A stretch of 64,000 bases of DNA from Selaginella moellendorffii (Eukaryota > Streptophyta > Lycopodiopsida > Selaginellales > Selaginellaceae). Location: positions 1,165,674 to 1,229,673 of the forward strand of contig NW_003314261.1 of assembly GCF_000143415.4 (NCBI RefSeq). Reading direction: 5' to 3'. Below the pieces are notes generated by a model. It made no database searches. It saw only the letters and a program-made list of their open reading frames with translations, and was not told the DNA's origin. Both the position numbers and the translations under genes were made by a program. This document shows positions 45,147 through 57,151 of the stretch, in pieces (position 1 is the first letter of the stretch; each line of letters begins with the position of its first letter).

Positions 45147-45317
45147 TGTGTGTGCTTGGAATATGGAAATATAGAAAATGTGCATATCAATTAGCCCAAA
45201 AACCTTAGTTTATATATAGGAGCGAGTGGTCTGGATTGAAATCAATGCGACGGGTACCAAAATCCCACTACGCTAATATTAGTATACGACATCATAGCCG
45301 TACACTTGGCCCTCACA
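45147..45317 (-). repeat. 5' LTR of the outer Ty3 element
   Basis: It starts TGTGTGTGCTTGG on the plus strand and ends CCCTCACA, followed by AGTA. It is diverged from its partner at 28125-28300 at many positions, so the outer element is much older than the LARD inside it. I could not identify a convincing primer-binding site next to it. Confidence 0.78.
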
Positions 45318-46530
45318 AGTAAATATTAATTTAAAAATAATTTTATTTAATAAAAATGTTATTTGAAAAAATACAAAAATGTGTTATATTAATATAACTG
45401 ATATAATATATCTCCAAAGAAAGACCATAAGTATAACTTTAACTCCTTAATTGAAGCATAATCTCTGACTACTTCAAGTGTGTATAAGAAATTAATCAAA
45501 GAAATCACCTTTATATTGGAACTAAAGAGCAGTGTTAATGAATATGGATTTTAATTGAAGTGGTATAAACTTAATTAATTAGTGTATTAAACTAATTGAT
45601 GTAATAAATATGAAATAATTAATTGATAAATGAATTTTGTTGTATATGTTCTAAGATTGTTTAAAATAAGATATGGACTCAATACTTTTATTTTTATTTA
45701 TATTATGAAAACTAATTACATTTAGTTAAAATAGTTTAATTGAATTTCTTGATGGTAATACATTAATAGTGAAGGTTCACATACATAACTTAGTTTTATT
45801 AGTGATATATTTTAAATTTTATATTAAAGTTTGTTTTAATTTTGTGTAACCTATATTAAAAATACTTTAAAATTTTACTATATTTATATGAATAAAATTT
45901 ATAGTAAATTTAGATTACAGTAGTATACTAGTATATAATTTACATTTATATTTAGTTATTTATTATTTTTATTTTTACATGAAAAACATAAATTTCAAAG
46001 AGTAGTTGAAAAATTTATAAATACTCAATATAGAAACCTTATTATATACATATTTAAATATTTTTTCCAGCTGAAATTTATATTTATAAATGTATAATTA
46101 AACTGAGATGGAAACCTTGAGTAGCATTTATACTTATAAATTATTTATTTTGTATATTTTAAAATTATATTGATTAAAAAAATTAAAATTTAATTTAATT
46201 TTTATTTATTATAATGTAAAATTTGAAAACCTTCTATTGATATTATTTTTATTGTGTTGGTTTCTAAAAACTACATATATAATTAGTTTAAATTATAAAG
46301 CTTTTTGTGGTGACAATAGAAGTATAAAAATAACTATATTCAATAAAAAATTTTATTGCATTCTCTTAATGTTTATTAAACATATTTTATTTTTCCAGCT
46401 CAACAATATCTTTTAAATTATATAACTTAGTGTATCTATTTTATGATTAAACTTTAAAAATTCTAGATTTAATAAAACAATTAAAAACTGTCATTTAATA
46501 GATTTTTCACATGCACTATCTCTCAAGCTC
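45318..46530. other. AT-rich island
   Basis: Very A/T-rich sequence with no coding signal and no terminal repeats that I could find. It resembles in composition the stretch at 15,230-16,620 and lies directly beside the outer retroelement. Confidence 0.5.
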
Positions 46531-47837
46531 AAGAAATGGTAGATGAGTTGTACATAACACACCCTTTTCAGCACAGAACACCAGCATTTGTCCATACTAA
46601 AGTCAAGGAAAGTGGTGTCTTTGGCCGAGCATTGGACTTCTTAAGGAGGTTTAAAAGAACATTTTTTATTAGGAAAAGCATATTGAAACACATATATAGC
46701 AACATTCTTGAATCCATTTCATGCTTGATAAACTTTTCATGCAACTTGCAATAGGATATATCTAGAGCGACTTATCCTTGTTCACATGTTCACAACCCCA
46801 TGAAATGGTTTGCCATTTGGATAAAAAAAACACATGGTTACAATGATAGCTACTAGGTTCTGGATAACCCTCTCATCCTCCAATAATGTTATTCCATATG
46901 TCTGCTAACAGTCTCACCACAGCCCATTAAAGCCATTCCTTAGGCACAGGCTCACTCATTCCCTCCCAAATGTGCTGGCCGGGCTAATGCCCGACTTGCT
47001 TGTTCTGGGCAGGAACATGCTCACCCTACTGGGGAACTCTTTCTTCGCAGGTTGTGGCTCACCCATTAACTTAATCTAGCCATTGGCAACCATTGGATCA
47101 AGTCAGGAGAACATGGTTGACAACTGCCAAGTTCTCGAAAACTCGGCTGCTAGCTGCTAGGTGAACCTTCTCATCCTCAAATAATATTATGCCATGAGTC
47201 TGTTAATGGTCTTGCCACAACCCATTAAGGCCAGGCATGGCTTGCTCGTTTCCTTCAGAACACGCTCGCTGGGTTCGCCCATTCTGGGCAGGAACATGCT
47301 TGCCCTACCTGGGAACTCCTTCCCATCTCTAACCACAAAGGCTGATTCCCACATTATATGATGCTAAAGTGTGCCGCACACAGAGACTGGTAGATACGTG
47401 GATCGCAACCCAGCGGATTCACAGTGGAGAGGTAAATCTTATATTTAACTGCTCCAACTGTTCTGTCTTCAAGCAATTTTTGGGGTGCTTGTGCCACCCA
47501 CCACCTGTTGTCCAGTTTTTGATCCAGCCACCATCTTCCATTTCGTTCATACATTTGTCTTGGAGAGTTTAGTATGTAGAGCCAGTTTGATTCCACCACC
47601 AAAAGACAATTTCACAAATAACAAAGTTCACTATCCAATCAAAAATAATTTTTGCACTATGATTTCCTTTACATTATATTTCATTGTCGAAAACCTGGAC
47701 AAGCACTGTAAACCTACGTCATGGTTTTGCATCAGCTCTTCTAATGCGGTTTAATAATTTACTCTTAAAAATTAATAAGGTAGTTAAGACCACGGATTAG
47801 GGCTTTTTGTCCTTTTGAAATTTCTAACGAGCGATCG
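46531..47837. other. Intergenic region upstream of the Sfi1-like gene, with a diverged direct duplication
   Basis: A segment at about 46,855-47,055 (TTCTGG.TAACCCTCTCATCC to GGGGAACTC) is repeated with divergence at about 47,158-47,320, roughly 300 bp downstream. No coding homology is seen. A small open stretch at 46536-46754 is not recognisable. Confidence 0.45.
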
Positions 47838-48071
47838 ATGGCGGCCAGGGCGGCCTCGCGGCAGGCCCCCAGCAGCAGGGATTCCTCTCGAGCTGGCTCG
47901 ATGGTGGACGACGTCGAGGCGGAATACATCCGGGAAGTGATGAAGAGGAGGCGCTCCAGCAAAGAATTGAGAATGCCGGCTGCAATGGCGCTGGGCGACT
48001 CGGGCGTGCCGGAGTTCCAAGCGCGCCTCCTGGTAAGCTCTCGATTTCGAGCAGATTTTGGATCGATCGAT

Positions 48072-48105
<34 letters not shown>

Positions 48106-50236
48106 CTCTTCGCTTTGCTTTGCCCCAGGCTTTGAGGATGGCAGTCAAGGATTACGAGCTGCCAATGCAGCTAGCGTATGATGAGCTCGAGGATCTGGCA
48201 GCCAACACTGAGAGGGTGAAGAGCGTGATCGAGAAGAACATGACGCTGCTCACTGTCCAGGTTTAAAAAGTTTTTCTCCGTTTGAGCTTTGTAGAAACTT
48301 AGAAGTTCTGTGTGTTTGTAGATGAGGAAGAGGAACTTTCGCTATTACAAGTCGGCTTTCCTTGCGTGGATTTTCTACGTACAAAGGAAACTCGCGCGGC
48401 GAGTTGCCATGAGAAACGCAAGAGACTACGCGCTGAGAAGAAGGCTGGGCCGCGCCTTTGATGCATGGCACATCTGCTGGCTACGCATGCACAAGTTCAA
48501 GAAACTCCAGTTGTCCGCCCAGAATCTGCTGCGCCGCCACAGCCTCAAACGCATCTGGTAACGAAGAACTTGGCTCTTTGGGTTTTCACGAATAATTCGA
48601 GGGAGAGGATTGATCAGCTTCTAAAACCGTGCAGATTGTCCTTACAGGAGAGCGTGGTCATCACTCGTCAAAAAGAGGCTTCGCGAGGACGAGAAACGCT
48701 GGTTCGTTTATTTGCTCGTTCCTTGTCTCTCATTATCTACGTTTTTTAGGAGAGAAAAGCAGCTCGTACGTGATTTAAACGTAAGGCAACGGGGGTGTGT
48801 GAGGCAGAGAGCTGTGAATGCAATCAAAAGGCGACGACTGCATCAAGCTTTCTTCGCTTTCAAGGTTTGTGAAGCATTTGTTGTCATCTTTGGGAGGCTT
48901 TATAATTCTGGCTTGTGTAACAGATTGGACTGGAAATTTTGAAAGACACAAGATCTCGACGCAATCACATCTTTTACATCGTTACCAGGAGGAAAGTTGC
49001 TGTCGGCTTTAAGCTCTGGGAGAGATATCCGAGAAAGAGGTAAGCCATCTTGAGCGTTCCGGACAATTATAATCCTTTCCTTTGGTTTCCTCCATTGTAA
49101 CTTATCAGAGAGCGCGACTTGAGAGTTATCCAGAGAAGACAAAGAAGAGTTGCACAAGATTGCATTTGGACGTGGGACGATGAAACTTCGTTCTTGAAAT
49201 TCCGGAGGAGAAGAATGAGGAGATGCCGTTTAAGCATTGCATTCGAGATGTGGAGGCTGTTCATCTCGCGGAAGATGAAGTACGACACAATCGCAACTAG
49301 GATCATCCGCGCACGTCTCAAACGGTACTTCACTGATCTCCGTGAAATTTGCTTGGAGGAGATATGGAAGAGGCGAACCTGTGAGAGAGCAAGGAGGAAA
49401 TGCACTCACTTGAGAACTAGATGGTTCTTCGAAGCTTGGATCACTTACATGCAGGTAAAGCAACTTCCTTTTTTCTTCCTGGGGGCTAAAGTGGGGTGGT
49501 TTTCCAGATCCAATTGCAAGAGCGATCGTATCAAATAGAGGAGTATGCTGCTGTTCTTGAGAACGAGAATCAAAAGACAAGGTCCGAGTGTGATCGGATG
49601 GGACGGATCATCGACACGGGAGAATGGGACCAACAGCGAATCGTGGAACTCGATCAAGCAAGCCTCATTCTGAACGGGGAGAAAGAAGCCTTGCTCAAGC
49701 TTGCGGCTCGTTTGGAGGGGGAGCACAAAGAAGCCATGGATTATCAACGACGACAGGAACAGGAGATCAACACTCTCAAAAATGAAATGCTTGGCTGTGT
49801 CAGTTGGTTCTTTCCTTCCTTCCTCTCCTTTCCTTTCTAACTTAAAAACAATGTTTCTTTCCAGAACTATTTGCGTAAGAACAAGCTATTGGTGAAGGGA
49901 GCTTCCAGCTTCAACTCAGTTCTCCGAGCTGTGAAATCTGAGGTACCAGTTTTTTCTTTTCTTGGAGAGAGGCTCCACTGGTACTATATTGTTTGCAAAG
50001 GCTATCAAGGAAGGTGTCAATCCCGAGGTTGTGAAATCGATCGACGAGAAATGCATGGACCAGGTAACAAGCCATACAAAAATCGCGTTCTAAGCTTTTG
50101 CTTCCTCCAGGTTATAGTATTTCCGGATGGTGACCTGCGAGTAAGGCCTATAAGAAAGTATGACAAGGGAAAGTGGAAACTTAGACCTGAGGCAACAACG
50201 AGCACAAACTCTTCAGAGGATTCTTTTGATAGCTAG
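47838..50236 (+). CDS. Basic coiled-coil protein with Sfi1-like (centrin-binding) repeats
   Basis: Eleven exons fit: 47838-48032, 48129-48260, 48322-48557, 48648-48701, 48750-48864, 48924-49039, 49109-49454, 49508-49798, 49865-49942, 50001-50063 and 50111-50236, giving 583 aa. The middle (about residues 110-400) is very rich in Arg/Lys with repeated aromatic-x-x-W units spaced through helices: AFDAWHI, IWRAWSS, GFKLWER, AFEMWRL, FFEAWIT. That pattern resembles Sfi1-type centrin-binding repeats. A coiled coil follows (about 400-520), then a short tail with VFPDGDLRVRP. No ortholog name can be given. In a lycophyte a basal-body or blepharoplast role is an attractive inference, not shown. Confidence 0.75.
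48074..48103 (+). repeat. (CT)n microsatellite in intron 1
   Basis: About 15 CT units lie in the first intron of the Sfi1-like gene, upstream of its 3' splice site. Confidence 0.95.
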
Positions 50237-50482
50237 CAAAACTCCTTTTGGTAAGAACACAACTTGTTGCAATGGATATAAGCGCCTAGGCTTTGGAAGT
50301 TCTAAAATAAATAAATCAAAAAGGTTTATAATCTTGTCATGATCCTTGTAAGAATAAATTAACTGTTAGTGTTGTAATTTTAATTATTTTGCATTCTACT
50401 TATACAATTCATCATCAATTGAGAAATATACACTTTATTATGAATCTAAACATATTAAATAATTATTCCTTTTACCTACACA
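50237..50482. other. 3' flank of the Sfi1-like gene
   Basis: AT-rich sequence with no recognisable feature. It probably holds the 3' UTR and polyadenylation region. Confidence 0.5.
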
Positions 50483-50829
50483 TGTGAATGCATGGAATAT
50501 AGAAAGGGAATACAGAAGATGTGCATATCAATTAACCCAAGCTTATATAACTATAGTTTATATACAAGAGTGAATGGTCTAGATTGAAACCAATCTGACA
50601 GCTACCAAAATCCTACTATACTAATATTAACATATAGCACCATAGCTAAACAATTAGACCTCATATCATCCTTTCTTCTTAGACCATCAGGGTTTTCTTG
50701 TATATGGGCCGGGATTTGGTGGAATATTAGGAGGAGGTATCAGCGGATTTGTAGGTGGTATTAGTTGTTCTTGATCCCTTTGTATAAAGCGTTTTAACTG
50801 CTATATATGCACAACTTTTCGAGGATCAT
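50483..50829 (-). mobile_element. LTR and adjacent interior of a second outer-type Ty3 element
   Basis: 50483-50668 aligns with the outer element LTRs (28125-28300, 45147-45317). 50669-50829 aligns with the internal sequence at 28301-28465. The match stops where LARD copy B begins at 50830, so copy B inserted into, or recombined with, this element. Confidence 0.8.
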
Positions 50830-50928
50830 TGTAGCACATGTAGTTTTTACCCTTTATCCTATGGTGCTTTACCATAGAATAACACCACAAAGCGGAACCT
50901 AAACCCTCTTTATGCCACGTGATAGATG

Positions 50929-51028
50929 NNNNNNNNNNNNNNNNNNNNNNNNNNNNNNNNNNNNNNNNNNNNNNNNNNNNNNNNNNNNNNNNNNNNNNNN
51001 NNNNNNNNNNNNNNNNNNNNNNNNNNNN
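50929..51028. other. Assembly gap (100 N)
   Basis: Exactly 100 Ns. By alignment to LARD copy A, the flanking bases correspond to 35,653 and 36,232, so about 578 bp of LTR should lie here. The 100 Ns are a placeholder length. Confidence 0.95.
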
Positions 51029-52794
51029 TTTGGACACGGGACGAACACCATTGTGTTTAGGACAATCTCTACATTCTGTAGATATGCCAATAAGCAAATC
51101 TAGACCCTTTCCATAAATAGCATTTGGGACCAAAATGAGACTAACACAAAGGGCATGATAGCAAGGGTGTTTAGTAGACACGGTAAGCTATCATTTAGCG
51201 ATATTAAGGGACTAATCTCAATACCCGAGGGTTCTTGTCAAGCTAGTGCAAGACAGAGCAAAAGAGAACTAAGAGCCAGGCTGAGTATGCTCAGCTAAAA
51301 ACACATAAGAGTTCCTACCTTATGTCCATCTGGCTAAATACAGGTGCTAAGCCCAGTAAACTAACACTTGAACAAGAGGGGTTGATAAAGGGAACTAGCA
51401 ATACCGACTTCCTACCGTCATGGCAGTAAGGAAGGAGTGTCTGTAAGGACTGGCCAACAAGTAACTTTTGATACCCAAAGTCACATTCGCGACACTCTCC
51501 CCCTTTAAGGAAGATCAACATCCTCGTCGATACATACTTGAGTCTAGAATACCGCTAAGGAAACAACTCTAGAAAAAGTTTATGGTATTCACACTATGTG
51601 AGAAATGCACCAACTTAAATGAGTTAAGAGGCAACTTCTTTGTCTAACGCAAATGTGCTACCAGCTCAGACACCTTCTGGCTGTTGCCGATAAGGAAATG
51701 ACCAATAGAGTCAGCCACCCTTGCTGCTTTGGGTGTCACCCAGCTTACAAAAGTGTGATACGCCCCTACCCGTAGTGACATAGAGAGAGAAGCCAGAGGC
51801 CCCAACCCTCTTGAGTAAAGAAACTAAACCCGTCGGTAAGGTTTAGATATACTACTGTAAACAAGCAGTTAGAGTTGTTTACATGGTCATGCCCTTTTAA
51901 TGACATAAGGAATATCGACAAAGAGGCGGGTGATGTGACCAGTTGACAGTAGCTACCCTATGACTAGAGATTTCAGCATGCACATGAAGTGCCGAAGCCA
52001 GTCTGCTTATACTGGCCCAATATCAAAGAGCAATAATTGGATAATATCAAAATCATAGACAATGATATCTTAGAGACTTAATTATCAATGAATAAATCTT
52101 AGATTAGAACACAAAAGTATTCCAAGTAAGTTATCAACCGATAAACTAGTATGATAGTATAGGAACCACCAAGATCATCATGTTTGGAAAATATAGGATG
52201 CACCATCCAACAAAATTCAATAGCCAATGTATCATCAAGGAAACTTAATGAAACTTAATGATGAAACTTAACTATTGAAGATGGCAGAAAGTAAGCCAAA
52301 TAACTTACTAAAGATAACTCAAAGAATACAAAGTATCATTGACTGACAAGCACAATACTCACAAATGTATCACCCAAAGGAAATAGACTACAAGCATGAA
52401 AACTCAAAGAACCAAAAGCTCGAAGAAGCTTATAGCAAAGTCTTGCTTAATAATAATCATGAGTTTCGCATGAACCAACTTCAATGCTAAAGAAAAAATC
52501 ATAGTACAACTCACAATATCCTTCTCAACACATCCATAAGCTAAACTCCATAATGCAAAAGCTAATGAAGAGCATGTTTGCATCAATCCAGAAGTTAAGT
52601 ATAACGAAGCTATGCTCAACAAATGATCATCCAATTCGATCCTCCATGAATCCATCTATAGCAAAACGTAACTCACTTTATAACAAGCACAAGAAGAATC
52701 ATCAATGATCTATATATCCCAAACTCAAATATAACAAAGATTCAAACATTCCAATATCAATCAACTCTTCCGTTTGTAGAGTTAGCATAGTCCA

Positions 52795-52925
52795 CAACTG
52801 AATCACTTTTCAAGGAAAAGCCAAAGCTTAACCCCTACTAAATAATCTCGTCTAGAAATCCACGACTAAATCACTTTTCAAGGAAAAGCCAAAGCTCAAC
52901 CCCTACTAAATAATCTCGTCTAGAA
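52795..52925 (+). repeat. Short tandem duplication in LARD copy B
   Basis: A roughly 66-bp unit (ATCACTTTTCAAGGAAAAGC to ATCTCGTCTAGAAA) occurs twice in tandem here but once in copy A near 38,500. Confidence 0.8.
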
Positions 52926-55900
52926 AACAACTAACTCAAACTTGCCACTCAGTTCATTTGAATGTCAATATAGTTGCTAACTAGCAAATGCATAAATACC
53001 AATAACACAAAGCCATAACCAAATCATCAACACTATCTTCATCAAGACTAATGAAACTCAGTATCAATCCTTGGAGGATATCTCATTTCACTCAAATCTC
53101 AATATCAACAATGTCCCATTAACACCATAACAAAGCTAGAAAAAAGCAAGAGTGAATCACCACCCAAAACTTCCTAGCAACCAAGTTAACCAAAGTCGAA
53201 AATACCTTAGTTAGTATCCGAGACCAATCCTTCAGCAACACTCAGCTACAGATAACACATCATCAAGGAGTGATTCACCACGTCCAAGACTCAATGAAAT
53301 CCAACACCGCAGACTAAACGTAACCAAATGATATTGACAGAGGTAGAGTCGACATGCTAACATGAAAAACTCATGTAAGTCTAACAACACGATCCTCCGC
53401 AACACCATCCAGTAAAGCAAGCCCATCACTGCTAAATCATCATCAAGTGAAGCAAGTGTCAAATTGTCCTCAACAAAGTCTACGAATCACTAGTTGCAAA
53501 GCAACTAACAATCACCCCGCAACTTGCTTTCACAAGACCCAAACACCAACTCTTGTCATCAAGTTATATACTTGTCCAATATAAACATGATACCCCAGGT
53601 ACGAGATAAAAGTTCATGGATAAGCATAAACTAAATGACCACTCGAATCCAACTCAACCGCGACAAGCTTACCAATGCATTTAGCCAGTAGCTCTGAGCA
53701 TGCCTTGAAGAGGCTAGCTATGCATGATCAACACTTAGTCGGAACTAAAGTGAAGACCATGAGATGAATTCATATCGGTACACAACCTCCTTATAGACAA
53801 AGCTATAGTACGGGTACTAACATCTCAACCTCAAACAACTAAGTTGGACATCACCATCCTTAGCCAAGGCGCAGGGCTACCAAGACCAAGTCAAGATTAG
53901 TGAGAGCTCACTACTCTCATATAATCTTAACAAAATGCAAGGTGTAATCTGCCACTGAGCATAATGCTACAGAAGAAAGGCACAAGGGTCATCTTTCTTA
54001 GAAAAGCGCAATGGCCACTTTTCTATACCAACTCTAGACTCTATCCAACTCAATTGCCTTAGCCTCAAAAGCCATCATCCTTTTCGGGTCGCATCATACA
54101 AACTACCTACCAAGGTCTAAGCTAACCCAAGTCAACTCCAACCCCTTCATTAGTTTGTACTGGCTTACGAAAACGGAATGGTTTTCGAGCAAAGTGATCA
54201 ATAGATTAGCCATTGGAAAAGTCTAAGAAAATTTGTGGAAAATTTTCCATCCTAGAGAAAGAATGACTCTTAGTCCAGGATTGCAAACTTTTAAGACTCA
54301 ACCAACTTCCTCCTACAAACAACTTCACATAAGTTCACCTCAACACAAATTCTCATGATCCAACAATATGTCTAAGCATGGAACATCTTTGCCCATCTAA
54401 TCGATATCCAACACCAACAACCACAAAGTGCAAAATGAACATCCAAGGCTTGATCACGAAGACCACATCTTCAGATATCCACATTGCACTAACACTCTTC
54501 TTCAATCATCTTCAAGATCCAATGTGAAGCTAAAACACTAACAAGAAAAATAACATGGAAAATCAAGGTCTAAGGAAAATTCCTCATCACTTGAAATAAC
54601 AATGCCATCTCCACTAACACAAGTGCTAGTGATGTCAATGCCCCAACTACACATTTTCTCCATCCAACAATCTACTCCAAGTGCTAACGGATCAACTAAT
54701 GAGTTATAGCAAATAAATGCTACAACCCTTTTCCAACACCTTAATGGGCAAACTCAAGGAAACAAGGTACTAACATAAGCTTAGCATAATGGACCATCAT
54801 CAAGAATCTAGTCAAAGCTACTACAATGCTACTATATGCAAGTAGACTAGCTTCACCATCAACCACTTTGGGGTTGATCATCATTTACCCAAGCAACTTC
54901 GTAAACACATTGCTCACTATCACATGGATATGATATAAAATCACAATGACTTGATCATCAATTGAGCAACACTATGAGCAACACCTATGTCACTACTACA
55001 AAGGTTTATGTGAATATCAAGTGTCAACTCGATTCGACAAAATGTAACATAAATGCCACACTCCACCGATAACAATTTACAACACTCAACACCACTAACT
55101 TTTGTTCACAACACGGACAAGCTCATGCAACTCTCTATCTGACCAAACTCAACACTAATCCAACACTAAGCTACTCAAAGAGCAATAGCAATGTTCCTTG
55201 GAAAAGAATTGAGCATTGTAACTTAAGTTTCTAATAGCAAGCCTTGACAAAATGGTTTAGCGTTTCACCACTATCCCATAACTCACTACTTGTAAGACCA
55301 TCATTTCCAACATGCATCAAGGTAGAGACTCTTAATTGCATGCTGTGAACATGAGCAATAAGTCACACTTTGTTGCAAATCATTTCTCTAAGAAGAGAAG
55401 ATGATTTATGTGTTTGATCCTTCGTCCCCGACGACTCTCTTTTTGGTCTTATCTTTGACTAAACCTCAAGCTTGCTTTCGCACTGCCTTCAGTCCAATCC
55501 AAGAAAAGTTTATAAGAGAGCACGGCAATAACTACTTGAATCAATAGACTAATCCCTACAGTCTTGATTGATCCACTTGTAATCTTGCCTAGGAAGGATC
55601 CACTAGTGCCGTGCTACATAGCTACGGACCAGCCTATTTGCCACTCATAGCAAACCTAGGGAAGGTTTACTTTCACCAATGGTACATGGAACAATTCATG
55701 GAACCACCGATAGGCTAACATTAATCCTACCAACTCAAAGTGTAACCTTGAGTTGCTAATGCGCCTCACTCATGAGCCCAAGCGCAAACTCGTGCTATTG
55801 GAACAACTAAATCCTTCTTATAAGCCCAAGAGCAAGCTCATATAATACGGTACAAAACAGTAACCAAATCCATACCCAAGAAACAATTGCAAAGTCTTAG

Positions 55901-56008
55901 CACCCAAACATGTACCCACTCGGATCATCATTTTCATCTCTGCGTATGCAACGAGACTAGTTGCCCAATCTCATTGAATAGTACTCGCTGAGACTCATTC
56001 TCTGATAC

Positions 56009-57151
56009 GTAGTGCACGTGGTTTTGACCCTTTATCCTATGGTGATTTACCATAGGATAACACCACGAAGCGGAACCTAAACCCTCTTTATGCCACGTGA
56101 TAGATGCCACGTGTCACATGCCACGTGTCCATAGGAACTCGAAGTTCAGGGCCTTGGGCCACTGAATGAAAGAACGGTGCCAAACCCCCAAGCATGGAGC
56201 CAAGGAGTGATGGAACCGATCCACGGAGCAACTCCCAAGTATATAGCCCAAGGAGCGAAGGGACAGGAGCCCGGAGCAACTTGGAACAATCCTAGAGCAA
56301 CCAACATCCCAATGCCAGGACCAGCATGCAAAACGGAGCCAAACGGAGTCTAGCGCTATTTCGGCATACCGGTGGCCTAACGCGAGGACATGGGTACTCC
56401 ACCAGCTAGCATGGAATGGAACTTGGGCTTAAACCCAAACCGGATGTAGAACAAGGACAAACACACAAGCGAGAGCTATACTATGCCTTAAGTTGGTCGG
56501 CCATGCCCAACCTACCCACTATCCCTACTATACATTTGGAACCCCCCATAGCCCCCCCCCCCCCCCCTTCCCTTGAGGAACACATGCTTTGGGATTTCCC
56601 CCCCAGCCTCCTTTAATATTAGGAGTTAGTCTCTGGGACAAGCTTGAAACTTATTAAATATGGAATGTCCCCAGATTATGAATTTGGACACCGAACAAAC
56701 ACCATTGTGTTCAGGCCAATCTCTACATTTCGTAAAAATGCCCAATGAGCAAATCTGGACACTTTCCCTAAATAGCATTTGAGACCCAAATGAGACTAAC
56801 ACCAAGGGCCTGATAGCCAGGGTGTTTGGCAAACACCGTAAACTATCCTCTAGCGAATATTGAGGGACCCAGCTTAATATCGTGGGGGTTCCCAACACTA
56901 GCAAGTGCAAGTCAATGAATGAGTTTCTCTAACCAGGTCAAGTATGCTTGACTAAATAGACACTTAGGAATTCCTTCCTTATGCTCATCTGGTCAAGTGC
57001 ACATGCGAGGACCAGTTTCTCAACTAGCTTAGGCGGAGACTGATAACGAGTCCAGCAATACCGACCTCCTGCCGTTGTGGTAGTAAGGAAAGAATATCCG
57101 AAAGGACTAGTCGACAGGTAACTTTCGATACCCGAAGTCACATTCGCGAGA
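56009..57151 (-). repeat. Second LTR of LARD copy B
   Basis: About 1,143 bp, aligning over the full length to copy A LTRs. The first base is lost and the last bases read GCGAGA instead of GCGACA. It is flanked by a degraded primer site on the left (GATAC) and polypurine-tract complement on the right. Confidence 0.88.

Larger units (their letters stand above)
28125..45317 (-). mobile_element. Outer Ty3-type LTR retrotransposon, interrupted by nested insertions
   Basis: Short LTRs of about 171-176 bp lie at 28125-28300 (3') and 45147-45317 (5'), with TG...CA ends and a matching 4-bp flank AGTA on both sides (28121-28124, 45318-45321). Gag, protease, reverse transcriptase, RNase H and integrase segments all read on the minus strand. 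Integrase is split by the chromovirus at 28875-33757. Reverse transcriptase is split by the LARD at 35555-42847. A purine-rich tract beside the left LTR fits this orientation. Without the insertions it would be about 5 kb. The coding region also carries stop codons, so it is dead. Confidence 0.85.

Noticed and set aside
46536-46754. 72-codon frame in the intergenic region before the Sfi1-like gene
   Set aside because: Single short frame, no family similarity, AT-rich flank; likely chance.
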